From assembly GCA_017305665.1 (NCBI GenBank), contig JAFKKH010000025.1, positions 147,324-211,323 of the forward strand: a stretch of 64,000 bases of DNA, read 5' to 3'. The notes under the pieces were generated by a model, which did no database searches, had not been told where the DNA came from, and saw nothing but the letters and a program-made list of their open reading frames with translations. A program made the position numbers and the translations under genes. Position 1 is the stretch's first letter; the number at the start of each line of letters is the position of its first letter. This DNA comes from Hyphomicrobiales bacterium. GTDB taxonomy: Bacteria > Pseudomonadota > Alphaproteobacteria > Rhizobiales > Xanthobacteraceae. Positions 1-8,230 of the stretch are shown here, piece by piece.

Positions 1-1464
1 CGCGACGCGCTCACCATCGGGACGGCGGAACGTTTTGGCGAGAAACGCCACCGCTTCCGCTGCGCCCGGCAATCCGTTGGTATCCGCCACAAGCTCCTCG
101 AGCACGGCCGTGGCGGCCTCGGCCTCGCGCCCGAGCGCGCGCAGCACGTCGAGGCACATCACGTTGCCGGAACCTTCCCAGATCGCGTTGACGGGCGCCT
201 CGCGATAGTGCCGCGCCAGGATACCCTCCTCGACGTAGCCGTTGCCGCCGAGACACTCCATCGCTTCGTAGATGAAGCCCGGCGCGCTCTTGCAGGTCCA
301 GTATTTCACCGCCGGCGTCAGAAGCCGCATCCAGGCGGCGGCCTTGGCGTCCACCGGCGCTTCGTCGAAAGCGCGACACAGCCGCATCACGAGCGCAACC
401 GACGCCTCCACATGCAACGCCATGTCCGACAGCACCGCCTGCATCAGCGGCTGGTCGGCGAGATGTTTCTGGAACACGCTGCGATGCCGCGCGTGATGCA
501 ACGCATGCGCCAGCCCCGAGCGCATCAGGCCGACAGAAGCAATGGCGCAATCCTGTCGCGTCAACTGCACCATCTGGATGATGGTGCGGATGCCCTTGCC
601 CTCCTCGCCGACGCGCTCTGCATAAGCGCCGGTGAACTCGACCTCGGACGAGGCATTGGAACGGTTGCCGAGTTTATCCTTCAGCCGCTGGAAATGGATT
701 TCATTGGCCGAGCGATCCGGTTTGAAGCGCGGCATGAAAAAACAGGTCAGCCCGCCCTCGGCCTGCGCCAGCACCAGGAATGCGTCGCACATCGGCGCCG
801 ACATGAACCATTTGTGGCCGGTGATGCGATAAGCGTCGCCGTCGCGCTCGGCGCGGGTCTGGTTGGCGCGCACATCGGTACCGCCCTGCTTTTCGGTCAT
901 GCCCATGCCGAGCGTCATGCCGCGCTTGCTCCACCACGGCACGAATGACGGATCGTAGCTGCGCGTGGCGATCACGGGCATCGCCTTCGCCAGCACGGCA
1001 GGTTCGGCGGCCAGCGCCGCCACCGACGCCCGGGTCATGGTGATCGGACAGAGGTGCCCGGTCTCGACCTGCGATGCCATGTAGAATTTTGCCGCGCGAA
1101 CGACCTCGGCGGCGCCACCCGCCGGCTTGCCTTCGGCGGTCCATGTCGAGTTGTGGATGCCCGCGTGGGCGCTGTGCGCCATCAATTCGTGATAGGCGGG
1201 GTGAAACTCCACTTCATCACGCCGGACGCCCCGCGCATCGAACAGCCGCAGCTTTGGCGGATTCTCGTTGGCAAGACGGCCTCGCGCCGCCATGGCCGCC
1301 GATCCCCAGTGCCGCCCGAATTCGGACAGTTCGTCTGTTGCCGCGCGACCACCGTTTGCGGCCACGGCCTCTACCAGCGGGCGATCGAGGGTGAACAGGT
1401 CGACATCCTCGAATGGCGGCGACTGGTTGAATACCTCGTGGGTCCTGAAAGCGGCCTGTGTCAT
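1..1464 (-). CDS. aidB: AidB-like acyl-CoA dehydrogenase (3' end cut by window edge)
   Basis: The minus frame is open from an ATG at 1464 to the window edge (488 codons), so the C-terminus lies outside; roughly 50 residues are missing compared with AidB proteins of about 540 residues. The N-terminus reads [20 protein letters not shown], typical of the AidB branch of flavin-dependent acyl-CoA dehydrogenases. Further on are the FAD/substrate segments [15 protein letters not shown] and [11 protein letters not shown], and near the end [16 protein letters not shown], the dehydrogenase C-terminal domain motif. E. coli AidB belongs to the Ada alkylation response and binds DNA; whether this one protects DNA or oxidises an isovaleryl-type thioester cannot be read here. 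It is divergent from pyrB across 213 bases. Confidence 0.88.
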   Translation of the reverse strand, partial: MTQAAFRTHEVFNQSPPFEDVDLFTLDRPLVEAVAANGGRAATDELSEFGRHWGSAAMAARGRLANENPPKLRLFDARGVRRDEVEFHPAYHELMAHSAHAGIHNSTWTAEGKPAGGAAEVVRAAKFYMASQVETGHLCPITMTRASVAALAAEPAVLAKAMPVIATRSYDPSFVPWWSKRGMTLGMGMTEKQGGTDVRANQTRAERDGDAYRITGHKWFMSAPMCDAFLVLAQAEGGLTCFFMPRFKPDRSANEIHFQRLKDKLGNRSNASSEVEFTGAYAERVGEEGKGIRTIIQMVQLTRQDCAIASVGLMRSGLAHALHHARHRSVFQKHLADQPLMQAVLSDMALHVEASVALVMRLCRAFDEAPVDAKAAAWMRLLTPAVKYWTCKSAPGFIYEAMECLGGNGYVEEGILARHYREAPVNAIWEGSGNVMCLDVLRALGREAEAATAVLEELVADTNGLPGAAEAVAFLAKTFRRPDGERVA

Positions 1465-1638
1465 GAAGCATCTCCGCGGGAGCTGACGAACGCGACTATA
1501 CAACAAGAGCCGCGACGCGACGGCGGCGGTTCGTGGCAAATCCGACGGTGGCGGCGGAAATGCGCTCCAAATGTTCCACGCCGCATTTACCCTGACCCGG
1601 CTTCACCGGGGGATAACTCCCCGGACCACTATTCGCCC

Positions 1639-1667
1639 TTGCCCCTTCGGCGTTCTCTGCCTATAGC
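1639..1667 (+). promoter_or_regulatory. candidate sigma-70 promoter of pyrB
   Basis: TTGCCC at 1639-1644 and TATAGC at 1662-1667 are separated by exactly 17 bases. A start site about 7 bases after the -10 box would fall at 1674-1675, only 3-4 bases before the pyrB ATG, and no Shine-Dalgarno sequence precedes that ATG. The spacing is seen; promoter function is inferred. A GC-rich hairpin (CCGGGG at 1606-1611 and CCCCGG at 1619-1624) lies just upstream. Confidence 0.4.
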
Positions 1668-1677
1668 TCTGGCTTTA

Positions 1678-2631
1678 ATGACATCGCCAACGAAATCGAG
1701 CTTTGTCCTCGGACACCGGCATTTGCTGGGCATCGAGGGCCTTTCCGCCGCCGACATCACCGGCCTCCTCGACCTTTCCGAAGAATACGTCGAACTGAAC
1801 CGCCAGATCGACAAGAAGCGCACCTCGTTGCGCGGTCGCACCCAGATCAACCTGTTCTTCGAAGCTTCGACGCGCACCCAGTCCTCGTTCGAGATCGCCG
1901 GCAAACGGCTCGGCGCCGACGTCATGAACATGTCAGTGTCGTCGATGTCCACCCGCAAGGGCGAGACGCTGGTCGATACCGCGATGACGCTGAATGCGAT
2001 GCATCCGGACATTCTGGTGGTGCGCCATCACGCCTCCGGTGCCGTGGAGTTGCTGGCGCGCAAGGTGGACGGCTCCGTCATCAATGCCGGCGACGGCGCG
2101 CACGAGCACCCGACCCAGGCGCTGCTCGACGCGCTGACCATCCGCCGCAACAAGGGGCGGCTCGAAGGGCTTCTGGTCGCGATCTGCGGCGACGTGCTGC
2201 ATTCGCGGGTCGCGCGCTCCAACATCATCCTGCTCAATACCATGGGCGCACGGGTCCGCGTCGTCGCGCCCTCGACCCTGCTGCCGCCGGGCATCGAGCG
2301 CATGGGCGTCGAGGTGGCGCGCGACATGCGCGAAGGACTGGATGGCGCCGATATCGTCATGATGCTGCGGCTGCAGCGCGAGCGGATGAACGGGTCGTTC
2401 GTGCCGTCGAGCTCGGAGTATTTCCACTACTATGGTCTCGATCAGAAGAAGCTCGCCTACGCAAAGCCCGATGCGCTGGTGATGCATCCGGGGCCAATGA
2501 ATCGCGGCGTCGAGATCGACTCCATCGTTGCCGACGGCGCGCAGTCGCTGATCCGCGAGCAGGTCGAAATGGGAGTGGCGGTGCGCATGGCGGTGCTGGA
2601 AGCACTGGCCCGCAACCTGCCAAACGCGTGA
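1678..2631 (+). CDS. pyrB: aspartate carbamoyltransferase catalytic chain
   Basis: Transfers a carbamoyl group from carbamoyl phosphate to L-aspartate, the first committed step of pyrimidine synthesis, in the cytoplasm. The 317-residue protein has the carbamoyl-phosphate motif [13 protein letters not shown], the HHASGA segment, [13 protein letters not shown] and the C-terminal [11 protein letters not shown] motif, all diagnostic of ATCases. The open frame extends far upstream, but homology begins only around [18 protein letters not shown], so the ATG at 1678 is chosen. No ribosome site precedes it, consistent with a very short leader. It overlaps pyrC by 4 bases (GTGA), so the two form an operon and probably a protein complex. 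Confidence 0.96.
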   Translation: MTSPTKSSFVLGHRHLLGIEGLSAADITGLLDLSEEYVELNRQIDKKRTSLRGRTQINLFFEASTRTQSSFEIAGKRLGADVMNMSVSSMSTRKGETLVDTAMTLNAMHPDILVVRHHASGAVELLARKVDGSVINAGDGAHEHPTQALLDALTIRRNKGRLEGLLVAICGDVLHSRVARSNIILLNTMGARVRVVAPSTLLPPGIERMGVEVARDMREGLDGADIVMMLRLQRERMNGSFVPSSSEYFHYYGLDQKKLAYAKPDALVMHPGPMNRGVEIDSIVADGAQSLIREQVEMGVAVRMAVLEALARNLPNA

Positions 2632-3938
2632 CACACATGCTGAGTGACCGCCGCCCCGTCCTGCTCGCCAACGCCCGGCTCGTCGATCCCTCCCGCGACC
2701 TCGATACCATCGGCGACGTGTTGATCGCCGACGGCGTGATCCGCGACTCCCGGCGCGGCATCGGCGCGGCCGGAGTCCCCGAAGGCACCGACATCGTCAA
2801 CTGCGCCGGCAAGGTCGTCGCGCCCGGTCTGATCGACATGCGCGCCTTCGTCGGCGAGCCCGGCGCGGGCCACCGCGAAACCTTTGCCTCCGCAAGCCGC
2901 GCCGCAGCAGCCGGCGGCATCACCACCATCATCTGCCAGCCCGACACCTCACCGGCGATCGACAACTCCGCCACCGTCGATTTCGTGCTGCGCCGCGCCC
3001 GCGATACGGCCATCGTCAACATCCATCCGATGGCTGCGCTGACCAAGGAACTTGCCGGCACGGAAATGACCGAGATCGGCCTGCTGAAAGCAGCCGGTGC
3101 GGTTGCCTTCACCGACGGCGCGCGCAGCGTGATGAACGCACAGGTGATGCGCCGCGCTCTCACCTACGCCCGCGATTTCGACGCGCTCATTGTCCACCAC
3201 ACCGAAGACCCCAATCTGGTCGGCGAAGGCGTGATGAACGAAGGCGAGTTTTCCGCCCGCCTCGGCCTGATGGGCATTCCGGCCGCCGCCGAAGCGGTGG
3301 TGCTGGAGCGCGACATGCGGCTCGTGGCACTGACGGGCGGCCGCTATCACGCCGCCTCGCTGACATCGGCGGAATCGCTCGACATCCTCAAGCGCGCCCG
3401 CGACGCCGGACTCCATGTCACCGCCTCGGCATCGATCAATCACCTGACGCTGAACGAGAACGACATCGGCCCGTACCGCACGTTCCTGAAACTGGCACCG
3501 CCCCTGCGCAGCGAGGACGACCGCCGCGCGCTGGTCGAAGCACTGGCGTCGGGACTGATCGACGTGGTGATGTCCGATCACAATCCGCAGGACGTGGAGA
3601 CCAAGCGGCTGCCCTTCGCGGAAGCGGCCGCGGGCGCCGTCGGACTCGAGACCATGCTGCCAGCGGCGCTGCGGCTCGTGCACAACGGCGAGCTGGATTT
3701 CAAGACGCTGATCCGGACGATGTCGACGCGGCCCGCGGAACTACTGGGCCTTCCAGGCGGTACGCTGCGCCCCGGCGCTCCTGCCGACGTGATCGTGATC
3801 GATCCGGATATGCCGTGGATACTCGATCCAGCCGATCTCAAATCGCAATGCAAGAATACGCCGTTCGACGAAGCGCGATTTTCCGGCCGCGTCCTCCGCA
3901 CCATCGTCAGTGGACGGACGGTCTACGAACACGTTTGA
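2628..3938 (+). CDS. pyrC: dihydroorotase-family protein, probably non-catalytic partner of ATCase
   Basis: An amidohydrolase of the class I dihydroorotase family, 436 residues from a GTG that overlaps the pyrB stop (an ATG lies 9 bases later). In active enzymes the first zinc-binding strand reads DMHVHLREPG; here it reads [10 protein letters not shown] (about residues 70-79), so both histidines (to R72 and F74) and the substrate-binding Arg are replaced. Later ligand regions look intact: [19 protein letters not shown] and VMSDHNPQD. In Pseudomonas a comparable inactive homologue (PyrC', also called PyrX) is needed only to assemble ATCase. By analogy this may be structural, with the active dihydroorotase elsewhere. 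The family is certain; loss of activity is inferred. Confidence 0.9.
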   Translation: MTHMLSDRRPVLLANARLVDPSRDLDTIGDVLIADGVIRDSRRGIGAAGVPEGTDIVNCAGKVVAPGLIDMRAFVGEPGAGHRETFASASRAAAAGGITTIICQPDTSPAIDNSATVDFVLRRARDTAIVNIHPMAALTKELAGTEMTEIGLLKAAGAVAFTDGARSVMNAQVMRRALTYARDFDALIVHHTEDPNLVGEGVMNEGEFSARLGLMGIPAAAEAVVLERDMRLVALTGGRYHAASLTSAESLDILKRARDAGLHVTASASINHLTLNENDIGPYRTFLKLAPPLRSEDDRRALVEALASGLIDVVMSDHNPQDVETKRLPFAEAAAGAVGLETMLPAALRLVHNGELDFKTLIRTMSTRPAELLGLPGGTLRPGAPADVIVIDPDMPWILDPADLKSQCKNTPFDEARFSGRVLRTIVSGRTVYEHV

Positions 3939-3956
3939 TGTCGTCGGGATTGGGAG

Positions 3957-4064
3957 TTAGCGGCTGAAAAGCTGTCCGAGGGCGTCCATCGACGTACCAA
4001 GGACGATCGCGGCCACATACAGGCCGAAACAGACCATCTCGAATCTTTTTCGCATCGGACGCAT
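3957..4064 (-). CDS. possible 35-residue single-span membrane micropeptide
   Basis: Minus-strand frame starting at ATG 4064 with GGAGAG just upstream (an ATG at 4076 lacks a good site) and ending in TAA at 3957. The product begins MRPMRKRFEM, then has a hydrophobic stretch (VCFGLYVAAIVLG) and a short polar tail, so a positively charged N-terminus plus one membrane span. It fits the gap between convergent pyrC and plsY. No known family is recognised. The ribosome site and charge pattern support it, but the length is too small for certainty. Confidence 0.4.
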   Translation of the reverse strand: MRPMRKRFEMVCFGLYVAAIVLGTSMDALGQLFSR

Positions 4065-4139
4065 GATGCTCTCCATTTGCCGATGTCACGGTGCCGATTC
4101 ATGGTTAATATTTGATTGACGACGATCCGGAGCCTGACG

Positions 4140-4736
4140 ATGCCCCCTGCCGCCATTGCCATACTCGCCCTCGCCATCGGCTATCTGTTCGGCTCCATTC
4201 CCTTTGGCATGATCCTGACGCGGATGGCCGGAACGCAGGATCTGCGCTCGATCGGTTCCGGCAGCATCGGCACCACCAACGTGCTGCGCACCGGACGCAA
4301 GGATCTGGCCGCCGCGACGCTGATCGGTGACATGCTGAAAGGCACCGTCGCCGTGCTGATCACAGGATTAGCGTGGGGACCGAGTGCTGCGATGCTGGCT
4401 GCCTTGGGCGCTTTCATCGGACACCTCTTCCCGGTGTGGCTGAAATTCCGCGGCGGCAAGGGTGTCGCCACCTACATCGGCGTGCTGCTCGGGCTGTTCT
4501 GGCCGGCGGCGCTGATCTTCTGTGCGATCTGGCTGATCGTCGCATTGACCACGCGCTATTCATCGCTGTCGGCGTTGATTGCGAGTCTTGTCGCGCCGCT
4601 GGTTCTGTGGTGGCTCGGCCAACCGCAGCTCGCGACGCTGTTCGCGGTGCTGACGCTGCTGTTATGGTTCGCGCACCGCGAAAACATCCGCCGCCTTGTC
4701 GGAGGCCGCGAAAGCAAGATCGGCGCGAAGGCGTAA
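4140..4736 (+). CDS. plsY: glycerol-3-phosphate acyltransferase PlsY
   Basis: Membrane enzyme that transfers the acyl group from acyl phosphate to glycerol-3-phosphate, the first acylation of phospholipid synthesis. The 198-residue protein shows the PlsY signatures: [15 protein letters not shown] near the N-terminus, [15 protein letters not shown] (loop 1), and [17 protein letters not shown] (loop 2), with five or so hydrophobic spans. The ATG at 4140 has CCGGAG about 9 bases upstream and fits the family N-terminus; an upstream TTG at 4116 is less likely. It converges with the double-glycine peptide genes, stopping 9 bases before the second one. Confidence 0.95.
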   Translation: MPPAAIAILALAIGYLFGSIPFGMILTRMAGTQDLRSIGSGSIGTTNVLRTGRKDLAAATLIGDMLKGTVAVLITGLAWGPSAAMLAALGAFIGHLFPVWLKFRGGKGVATYIGVLLGLFWPAALIFCAIWLIVALTTRYSSLSALIASLVAPLVLWWLGQPQLATLFAVLTLLLWFAHRENIRRLVGGRESKIGAKA

Positions 4737-4744
4737 GCTGACGG

Positions 4745-4921
4745 CTAACGGGTAATGCTGCTCACGTCGCCGTGGACATCAAGCGTCACGGTGAAGCCGA
4801 ATACCTTGAACTGGCCGCCGCGGGCATCGATCACATCGGGATTATCGACCGGCGACCATTTCATGCCACCGCTCGCCATCTCGATTTCGCCAGGCTGCAA
4901 TTCACGAATATTGCTGGTCAT
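4745..4921 (-). CDS. double-glycine-leader small peptide B
   Basis: 58 residues, starting MTSNIRELQPGEIEMASGG. The first 19 residues fit the double-glycine leader pattern (hydrophobic positions before a GG at 18-19) used by peptides cut and exported by C39-peptidase ABC transporters. The predicted mature part starts MKWSP, contains NPDVIDARGG and ends VSSITR; it has no cysteine. GGAGAA lies 5 bases before the ATG. It starts 14 bases after the upstream paralogue stops, so they are co-transcribed. No transporter or modification enzyme is in the window. It could be a bacteriocin-like or signalling peptide; no function is assigned. Confidence 0.75.
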   Translation of the reverse strand: MTSNIRELQPGEIEMASGGMKWSPVDNPDVIDARGGQFKVFGFTVTLDVHGDVSSITR

Positions 4922-4935
4922 GCCGGTTCTCCAGA

Positions 4936-5118
4936 TCAAGCCGGGCTGATGCTGCTGCACTTGCCGTTGATGTCGAACGTCATCGTCACGCCCCAGACGG
5001 TCAGGTAACCGCCGCGCGCGTCGATCACGTCCTTGCTCACATAGTTGTGGTCCCATTTCATGCCGCCGCTGACGGCGTGAATCTCTTTGTCGCTCAGTGC
5101 ACGAATATCCGTGTTCAT
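4936..5118 (-). CDS. double-glycine-leader small peptide A
   Basis: 60 residues, starting MNTDIRALSDKEIHAVSGG: a textbook double-glycine leader (LSDKEIHAVSGG). The predicted mature peptide begins MKWDHNYVSKDVIDARGG and ends CSSISPA with one cysteine. AGGAGA sits 5-6 bases before the ATG. It is clearly paralogous to the gene that follows it (shared GGMKW, VIDARGG, a V/T-rich strand and SSI near the end), so this is a local duplication with divergence. Its promoter must lie in the 142 bases shared with divergent dprA. Family function is unknown; class II bacteriocin precursors and other C39-exported peptides share this leader type. Confidence 0.78.
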   Translation of the reverse strand: MNTDIRALSDKEIHAVSGGMKWDHNYVSKDVIDARGGYLTVWGVTMTFDINGKCSSISPA

Positions 5119-5260
5119 CGGGGTCTCCTGTCAGAGTGAACATATCGCGCCGATAGTGCCGAGCCGATCCGGCGCGGTCCGTGACCCGCATCACGCGCTC
5201 ACGCCACCAAACCGGTTGTGACCCGCGCCGACTTGCGCGACACTTCCATCGGGGTGGGGC

Positions 5261-6382
5261 ATGGACGTCCGAAGTTCAGGCACTTTGCGGCTGACCGACA
5301 CGCAGCGGATCGACTGGCTGCGGCTGATCCGCAGCGACAATGTCGGACCGCGCACCTTCCGGACCTTGGTCAATCATTTCGGTGGCGCGCGGGAAGCATT
5401 GACCCGCCTGCCCGAGCTGGCGCGGCGCGGTGGCGCCGCGCGTCCGGGCCGGATTTATAGTGAAGCCGATGCCGAGAACGAATTAGCGGCAGCGCTCCGC
5501 ATCGGCGCCAGTCTGCTGGCGCCGGGCGAAGCAGGTTATCCGCCCCGCCTCGCCACCATCGACGACGCCCCGCCCCTGCTCGGCGTCCGCGGCAAGTTCG
5601 ATGTCATGATGCGTCCCATGATCGCGATCGTCGGTTCGCGCAACGCCTCCGGTGCAGGGCACAAGTTCGCGCAGACGCTGGCCCGCGATCTCGGCGAGGC
5701 CGGCTTTGTCGTGGTGTCAGGCCTTGCGCGCGGCATCGACCAAGCGGCGCATCGGGCGAGTCTGGCAAGCAGCACGGTCGCGGTGCTGGCCGGCGGCCAC
5801 GACCGCATCTATCCCGCCGAACACGAAGACCTGCTGGCGGCAATGCTGGAGACCGGCGGCGCCATTTCCGAAATGCCGATGGGGCATGTGCCCCGCGCCC
5901 GGGATTTTCCGCGTCGTAATCGTCTGATTTCCGGTGTCGCGCTCGGCGTCGTCGTGGTCGAGGCCGCGCATCGTTCCGGTTCGCTGATCACCGCGCGCAT
6001 CGCCGCCGAACAGGGCCGCGAGGTGTTTGCCGTTCCGGGTTCGCCGCTCGATCCACGTGCCGCCGGCACCAACGATCTCATCAAACAAGGCGCGACGCTG
6101 ACGACGGACGCCGCCGACGTCATCAATGCGGTACGCCCCATCATGGGGCGACCGGTCGAGCTACCCATCGAGGAACCCGACGACATCATGCCGGATGCCG
6201 GCGAGCCCGATGCCGGAGATCGCACGCGTATTGTCAGTCTGCTCGGCCCGACTCCGATCGGCCTCGACGATTTGATCCGGATGGCGAACGCGCCACCATC
6301 GATCGTGCGAACCGTCCTGCTCGAACTCGAGCTTGCCGGCCGGCTCGAACGCCACGGCGGCGGGCTCGTGTCGCTGGTCTAG
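5261..6382 (+). CDS. dprA: DNA-processing protein DprA
   Basis: Loads RecA onto incoming single-stranded DNA during natural transformation; also widespread in bacteria not known to be competent. 373 residues. The N-terminal helical part reads [27 protein letters not shown], followed by the Rossmann-like core with [46 protein letters not shown] and [14 protein letters not shown], all typical of DprA/Smf. The last 60 residues form a winged-helix-like end. The ATG follows GGGGTGGGGC. It is divergent from the double-glycine peptides and convergent with the SDR gene. Confidence 0.95.
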   Translation: MDVRSSGTLRLTDTQRIDWLRLIRSDNVGPRTFRTLVNHFGGAREALTRLPELARRGGAARPGRIYSEADAENELAAALRIGASLLAPGEAGYPPRLATIDDAPPLLGVRGKFDVMMRPMIAIVGSRNASGAGHKFAQTLARDLGEAGFVVVSGLARGIDQAAHRASLASSTVAVLAGGHDRIYPAEHEDLLAAMLETGGAISEMPMGHVPRARDFPRRNRLISGVALGVVVVEAAHRSGSLITARIAAEQGREVFAVPGSPLDPRAAGTNDLIKQGATLTTDAADVINAVRPIMGRPVELPIEEPDDIMPDAGEPDAGDRTRIVSLLGPTPIGLDDLIRMANAPPSIVRTVLLELELAGRLERHGGGLVSLV

Positions 6383-6425
6383 TGTGGCGGTTTCGCTTCA
6401 GATCGGCGGCTTCGTTAAAGGATCC

Positions 6426-7202
6426 TCATCGATAGATCGGTGCACCCGCAGGCGACGCGGTCGAACCGCCGTCCACGAAAATTTCCTGACCCTGCACGTG
6501 CGCCGCGTCGTCGGACGCCAGGAACAGCACGGTCTTCGCAACATGTTCGGGCTCGCCGATGCGACCGAGCGGCGTGGTCCGGCCGATACGCTGCTCGAAC
6601 GCCTTTTCAGCGTCAGGAGTCGCGATGGCTGCACCCCAGATTGGCGTGCGGATCGCGCCGGGCGCGACCACATTGATGCGAATTCCGCGCGGCGATAGTT
6701 CGCTCGCCATTACGCGCGCCATGGCGCGGACGCCGGCCTTGGTGGCGGCGTAGGCCGCGTAACCGGGATTGCCGAGCACGCTGATGACCGAACCGTTGAG
6801 AATGATCGACCCGCCGTCGTTCATCTGCGCAGCCGCGGCCTGCACCGTGAAGAAGACCGCCGTGAGATTGGTCCGGATCACGGTTTCAAAAGCTTCAAGC
6901 GTGGTGCCGCCGACCGGGGTGCCGCCAGCGATGCCGGCATTGGCGAACAGGATGTCGAGCTTGCCGAATTTTTTCACAACTTTTGCAACTGCGCCCTCGA
7001 GCGCGGCCACGTCGGTGGCATCGGCATTGATGCCGATGGCGTTGGGGCCGAGCTCGGTCACCGCAGCGTCAAGCCGGGCCTGATCGCGTCCGGTGATGGC
7101 GACGCGGGCGCCCTCCGCGACGAACAGTTTTGCGGTCGCAAGGCCGATGCCGCTGTTGCCGCCGGTAATGAATGCCGTCTTGTTCGCCAGACGCCCGCTC
7201 AT
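6426..7202 (-). CDS. SDR family oxidoreductase
   Basis: A classical short-chain dehydrogenase of 258 residues. The NAD(P)-binding motif ITGGNSGIGLATA is at about residues 12-24, NAG in ILFANAGIAGG, the catalytic Ser region ILNGSVISVLG, the YxxxK pair in GYAAYAATKAG, and the C-terminal IFVDGGSTAS. The ATG at 7202 has GGGAGAA upstream. The substrate cannot be read. It is divergent from an HxlR regulator with a long inverted repeat between them, so it is probably the regulator's target and may respond to an aldehyde, quinone or other electrophile as known HxlR targets do. Confidence 0.93.
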   Translation of the reverse strand: MSGRLANKTAFITGGNSGIGLATAKLFVAEGARVAITGRDQARLDAAVTELGPNAIGINADATDVAALEGAVAKVVKKFGKLDILFANAGIAGGTPVGGTTLEAFETVIRTNLTAVFFTVQAAAAQMNDGGSIILNGSVISVLGNPGYAAYAATKAGVRAMARVMASELSPRGIRINVVAPGAIRTPIWGAAIATPDAEKAFEQRIGRTTPLGRIGEPEHVAKTVLFLASDDAAHVQGQEIFVDGGSTASPAGAPIYR

Positions 7203-7218
7203 GTGATGTTCTCCCGTA

Positions 7219-7275
7219 TGGTTGCATGATGAAACTTGATTGCCATCTAGGGCGAATGGTTTCATAATGCAACCA
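7219..7275. promoter_or_regulatory. inverted repeat, likely HxlR operator
   Basis: Two 17-base arms face each other: TGGTTGCATGATGAAAC at 7219-7235 and GTTTCATAATGCAACCA at 7259-7275, matching at 16 of 17 positions after reverse complementing, with a 23-base spacer. Each arm is itself close to a TTKCA-N3-TGMAA palindrome, so the arms may be two dimer sites. The element lies between the start of the SDR gene and that of the HxlR regulator. Binding by that regulator is inferred from position. Confidence 0.7.
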
Positions 7276-7326
7276 CACAAGGGCGTGAGCAGGCCCGGAT
7301 CGGCGCCACCGGTGATGGAGGGTGCG

Positions 7327-7767
7327 ATGGTGAAACGGACGAGTTTTGAAAAGGCGGAATGCCCGATCGCGCGGTCGCTCGAGGCAATCGGTGACTGGTG
7401 GTCGCTGCTCATCATTCGCGACGCCTTCCTGGGCAAGCGGCGCTTCAGCGAGTTCGAGAAGAGTCTCGGAATTGCCAAGAATATTTTGACTGCGCGGCTG
7501 CGGTCGCTGGTGGATCACGGCATCCTGCAATCGGTCCCCGCCTCCGACGGCGCCGCCCATATGGAGTATGTGCTGACTCCCAAGGGCCACGGCGTATTTC
7601 CGGTCCTGGTGGCGCTGCGGCAGTGGACTGAGGAATTCGGAGGCCGCAAGGTATCGACCGTGCTGGTGGATCGCAAAAGCGACAGGCCTGTACGGAAGCT
7701 CGAACTGCGCGCCCAGGACAAGCGTCTGCTGGATTATCGCGACACCCTCGTGCGGCCGCGGGCGTGA
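7327..7767 (+). CDS. HxlR-family winged-helix transcriptional regulator
   Basis: 146 residues from ATG 7327, preceded by GGAGGG. CPIARSLEAIGDWWSLLIIRDAFLG is the HxlR signature, with the conserved Cys of the family near the N-terminus (about residue 11). The recognition helix region reads SLGIAKNILTARLRSLVDHGIL, then a wing with YVLTPKG. HxlR proteins are dimeric repressors or activators that often sense electrophiles through this Cys. Upstream in-frame ATGs exist (for example 7240 and 7267), but the first lies inside and the second at the edge of the operator, so the later start is preferred. It likely controls the divergent SDR gene and itself. Confidence 0.9.
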   Translation: MVKRTSFEKAECPIARSLEAIGDWWSLLIIRDAFLGKRRFSEFEKSLGIAKNILTARLRSLVDHGILQSVPASDGAAHMEYVLTPKGHGVFPVLVALRQWTEEFGGRKVSTVLVDRKSDRPVRKLELRAQDKRLLDYRDTLVRPRA

Positions 7768-7787
7768 ATCGGCGGACCTTTGGATCG

Positions 7788-8030
7788 TCAGGCTGAATTG
7801 TGTCTTCCGCCGAGACGGACGATCTCCTCGGCTTCCATTTGCGCCATATCGAGCAGGAAACCCAGAGTATCCAGTCTGTGCCGGCGCGCGATGTGGCCGA
7901 GGTCGGAAACCGTCGTCACGATATAACGTGCGGCCTCCTCAGGTCCGCCATCGCCGACGGGTTCGCTACTGGAAGGTAGGCTCCGGCCTGGCTGGCCCAT
8001 TATGCGCAACTCCCCGTCGGACATGTTCAT
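7788..8030 (-). CDS. hypothetical protein, 80 residues
   Basis: A small soluble, acidic protein with no signal peptide or membrane span. The first 28 residues are low in structure (RSLPSSSEPVGDGGPEE); the rest looks helical, including ARYIVTTVSDLGHIARRHRLDTLGFLLDMAQMEAEEIVRL. This second half resembles conserved short Nitrobacteraceae proteins, but I cannot name a family. It converges with the HxlR gene (20 bases apart) and is divergent from topA across 200 bases. Confidence 0.7.
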   Translation of the reverse strand: MNMSDGELRIMGQPGRSLPSSSEPVGDGGPEEAARYIVTTVSDLGHIARRHRLDTLGFLLDMAQMEAEEIVRLGGRHNSA

Positions 8031-8053
8031 AACGATGCATCTCTAAAATAATA

Positions 8054-8066
8054 CACGTTTTACGTG
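8054..8066. promoter_or_regulatory. short palindrome in AT-rich divergent promoter region
   Basis: CACGT-TTT-ACGTG lies in an AT-rich stretch (8035-8105) between the 80-residue ORF and topA. It is short and could be chance; the AT-richness against the GC-rich surroundings suggests promoter DNA. Confidence 0.25.
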
Positions 8067-8230
8067 CACAACCATAGATAGATATAAACTATGACACAAT
8101 CAAATGATCGACGGCCGGAACAGGAGTCCATTTGACTTAACGGCCCGCTGCACCCATGTTCGCCCCGAAACGGCCGACGCGACTCTCGCGGAACCGGCCT
8201 TCCAATTTTCCCATAAGTTACTGGAATGAC

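Noticed and set aside
6379-6393. CTAGTGTGG at the dprA stop, matching the ends of the clp palindromic elements
   Set aside because: Only about 9-10 bases match and no inverted partner arm follows, so chance is a sufficient explanation.
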